Assembly: GCA_032719365.1 (NCBI GenBank)
Contig: CM064871.1
Location: 73,388,383 to 73,452,382 of the forward strand
DNA from: Prinsepia uniflora
Lineage: Eukaryota; Streptophyta; Magnoliopsida; Rosales; Rosaceae
Direction of reading: 5' to 3'
DNA: 64,000 nt
Made by a program: the position numbers and the translations under genes. Of the stretch, positions 61,256-64,000 are shown in pieces (position 1 is the stretch's first letter; the number at the start of each line of letters is the position of its first letter). The notes beneath the pieces were generated by a model. That model saw nothing but the letters and a program-made list of their open reading frames with translations. It was not told where the DNA came from and searched no databases.

Positions 61256-61279
61256 AGAGAGAGAGAGAGAGAGAGAGAG
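61256..61279. repeat. (GA)12 microsatellite
   Basis: Perfect GA dinucleotide run. Confidence 0.95.
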
Positions 61280-62768
61280 TAATTAGAATTAGTGGATGTC
61301 CAAATCATCAAGTTTAATTATACAAGTGCATATATAAGTCTATGTGAAGCCTCACCAACTACCATCTTATTGTCAAAAAAGCTCTAAAGAATAATGAATT
61401 AGCTTTGTCATGTGCATAAGTTTTGCACACCCAATATATATGGTGGTAGCTACTTTTTTTTTTCCCTCTTCAAGTCATAAAAAATTTTGTGCCAAAAACA
61501 AGCAAACAATGTTAAAGAAAACCCTAAAAGCATCCAATCCAATTAAACCATCCATCTTTTCTTAATTAATCATATTCTTGTGTGTTCCCTTGTAGAAATC
61601 TAACTCAATCCAGCTAGCCCCCACCTGATGAGCAAAAGTACTGAAAAACGTTATCAAGAGATCTTGGCTTCCCAAAGTTTATTTGAATTTTTTTTTTTAT
61701 CAAAAGATATATCGATTCACTTTTCTTTGAGATCCTTTTCCCAATCAACTGAATATGTATATAATAATAATACATAAAAAAAAAAAATCCAAACAAAGCA
61801 AATGAGTCGTAAAAGAGTGAGCAATAAAAATATAATCTATGATCCACCTTAACAAGCCCATTAGAAATATAACATAATTAATGACTTGTAAGTTGTGGAC
61901 TAGTTCAATTTGCAATTTTGCACCTAGAAAGGGTGCCATTTTTGGAGTGGCCACCAACCTTTTGACCCAGCAACTTAGGGTTTTGTGGGAAGAAACAAAT
62001 TAACCCTAGCTAGATCGATGAATCAATGATGCTTGCTTGGCATGCATTATCTTGTTTAATTTGGTGCTAACACGTACGTAAGCTTTAGTTTGTTTTATTA
62101 ATTCTTTACCCACAAGATTATAAATTCATTTTTTAATTAACAACACTTGAGCAATTTCTGGTTGCACATTAGCAACCAATTAACCTCCATTAGACCTTCA
62201 TAATTACAAGCTAGCTAGCTAGCTGGTTAATTAAAGCAGCTTAATTGGGATTAATTAAAAAATTAATTATCTCTTAATAATTATGGAGTGGACATTGAAA
62301 GCTTGTAATGTTTGACTTAAACCTAGCCTTGCAGTGTTGTTAATTTCAGCTTATATATCCAATCAAACCACTTATTTTCTAATTTCTATAATCATCATCG
62401 ATCACTTGTGGGGAGATTGGTCTGCATGTGATTGGCCCCACATTCATTTCCATCCATCACCACCACCTAGTCAAGATGAAAAGAAGGCACCAACAAACCA
62501 GCAATGGGTTAGTTGGAGTTTTTGGTGACTAGCTAGAACCTCCTGAAATTATTATGCTTAATCATTTTCTGTATTAAGTAAATTTACTATAATTACTTTC
62601 AATAATTACCCATGTAGTTTTATTTAGTTAAGCAGTAGCCCATGCCCCAACCCTAGCAGTTTTATTTACTTAAATATATATCAATATCGTATCAACACTA
62701 AATCATTATACCCTAACATGATATGTATGATCATATATATCACCTTCACAAACTTGTTTTGTTGCTAA

Positions 62769-63397
62769 GGCCACCCACAATGATGATCTATATTTAGGAC
62801 TATATATATCATGGTGGATGTAGCTCCAAATGGAGTTTCAGAAAGAATATTTGGGGCAAGATGTGTATATTTTGTTCACAATGGTGAGTTTATATTTGGA
62901 GCCAAATATGAGGGTACAATAAAAAACTTAACAACGTGATAAATTAATTTTTTTCATTATTTTTTTGGGTTAATTTTTATTTATGTTATTCCATAACCGT
63001 TTAGATTATTGAAGCATAATGGTATTTTATAAAAAATAAAAATAAAAAACTAAAAAGAACAAGAAACTTACTAGAAAAAAGGAAATGGATTAATCTTTTG
63101 TCCTTCAACTTTCCTCTAATAAGGTCACATGATTTTTCTTAATACATTATTTAAAAATTAATTCAAAGGTTTTTATTCTTCATTTTTCCTGCAACTTGCA
63201 GCAAAATTGACTACCATTTAGGACTGGATGAGCTGCAGTTGAGGCTCGATTTTGATAGCCTCAAGCTCAAACCTCACCGAATATATAGTTTGGTGGATGT
63301 AGCCTAAAAATATCATCATTGATGATTTTTTTTTTTCTTCCCAAAAGGATGAATTTTTGCTAGTGTATGGTGGTTATGGTCCCCATTGTGGGTGGCC
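62769..63397. mobile_element. PIF/Harbinger (Tourist-like) MITE
   Basis: Perfect 14-bp terminal inverted repeats: GGCCACCCACAATG (62769-62782) and CATTGTGGGTGGCC (63384-63397). TAA lies at 62766-62768 and 63398-63400, the 3-bp TWA duplication characteristic of PIF/Harbinger transposases. 629 bp with no ORF, so non-autonomous. Internal words GGTGGATGTAGC recur in opposite halves. Confidence 0.85.
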
Positions 63398-63525
63398 TAA
63401 GCACTAAACAACATATTCATTTAGGCAAAGCATATAATTGGCAACCCGTGCTTTCATGTCTGAGACAAAATCAAAAAATTAGAGAGTGAAGGGAGCATAT
63501 TTAATTAACTACATAACTCGAGGAT

Positions 63526-63530
<5 letters not shown>

Positions 63531-63558
<28 letters not shown>
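63531..63558. repeat. (AT)n microsatellite
   Basis: AT run of about 28 bases. Confidence 0.95.
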
Positions 63559-63562
<4 letters not shown>

Positions 63563-63699
63563 TATATACCACTTGCTAGTTCATAGTTGATTATGTATTA
63601 TTATTATTTGTATAATTTATCCTATTTGATGAGACACCGGTTGTTCAAAATTAGAATTTAAAGTAGTAAAATGTATCGCGTATGTGGTATCTATATTAG

Positions 63700-64000
63700 T
63701 TCTGGGCATGGTTCGGTATGGTTCGGTATAAAGGTAATACCGTAACCGTACCAAATAATTTTAACCGGTTCGGTACGGTATGGTATTTATAAATATAAAA
63801 TTGATACCGTACCGTACCGTACCAATTATATTCGGTACGGTTTCGGTTTTGAAGTCAAATTCATAATTTCATTTATTTATTACTTGATTCAATGTTTAAA
63901 AGCAATATTTTGATAAAATTCAGAAATTAGGACTCTTGTTGGGTAACAAATATTGTTCAAAATGTATAGAAAATTCATAACCCAATCAATTTCAATACAT
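63700..64000. repeat. GGTTCGGTACGGT / ACCGTACCGTACC repeat, probable MITE end
   Basis: Clustered forward and inverted copies of GGTWCGGTA and TACCGTACC at 63710-63850. This is the terminal pattern of an abundant class of plant non-autonomous DNA elements. The other end would be beyond the window, so the class and the boundaries are not known. Confidence 0.45.

Larger units (their letters stand above)
58624..62765. other. Intergenic, AT-rich, microsatellites and small insertions
   Basis: No gene supported in any frame. It includes TA runs at 59969-60007, (GA)12 at 61256-61279, and two T-tract insertions with flanking direct repeats described separately. CTAGCTAGCTAGCTAG words (about 62211-62225) are simple repeats. 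Confidence 0.55.

Overview
This is a window of a plant nuclear genome. The evidence is spliced genes with GT-AG introns, AT-rich intergenic DNA, plant-only protein families (DUF1645, DUF1639, DUF761) and nested Ty3/gypsy LTR retrotransposons. Gene structure points to a eudicot; Rosaceae is only a guess from general look and was not tested.

Layout. (1) 1-11552: an LTR of a family whose ends read TGTAACRACCC...GTGTCA, minus strand and cut by the window start, is interrupted by a complete related element at 423-9976. That inner element has 2.9 kb LTRs, an iMet primer-binding site, a polypurine tract, a CCACG target duplication and a 3.7 kb interior without recognisable coding capacity, so it is a LARD-type non-autonomous element on the minus strand. 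(2) 11553-12130: a Tat-like LTR fragment. (3) 12782-33022: the gene-bearing part, with type I mannose-6-phosphate isomerase (minus, 5 exons), a DUF1645 protein (plus), a DUF1639 protein (minus), a DUF761 protein (plus) and cytosolic cysteinyl-tRNA synthetase (plus, 9 exons). (4) 33609-34840: a broken U-box E3 ligase (PUB21-like) gene. (5) 36.7-56.3 kb: a second nest. Diverged copies of an unidentified sequence flank a mosaic of fragmentary TGTAACGACCC-type LTRs (37621-42992) and a nearly pristine Athila-type Ty3/gypsy element (42993-55582) with one intact 1836-codon gag-pol frame, a tRNA-Asp primer site, a polypurine tract and a TGTCG target duplication. (6) 56.3-64.0 kb: AT-rich intergenic DNA with microsatellites, a PIF/Harbinger-type MITE (62769-63397) and small poly(T) insertions that look like retroposition products.

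The host genes are ordinary housekeeping or plant-family genes with no sign of functional linkage. The unexpected signal is structural. The transcribed part of each Athila LTR carries four hairpins whose stems all differ yet pair, while the apex CCGCTGTTCGG is constant. Separately, the whole minus-strand LARD is packed with short perfect hairpins. Both are read by hand and need a shuffled-sequence test.
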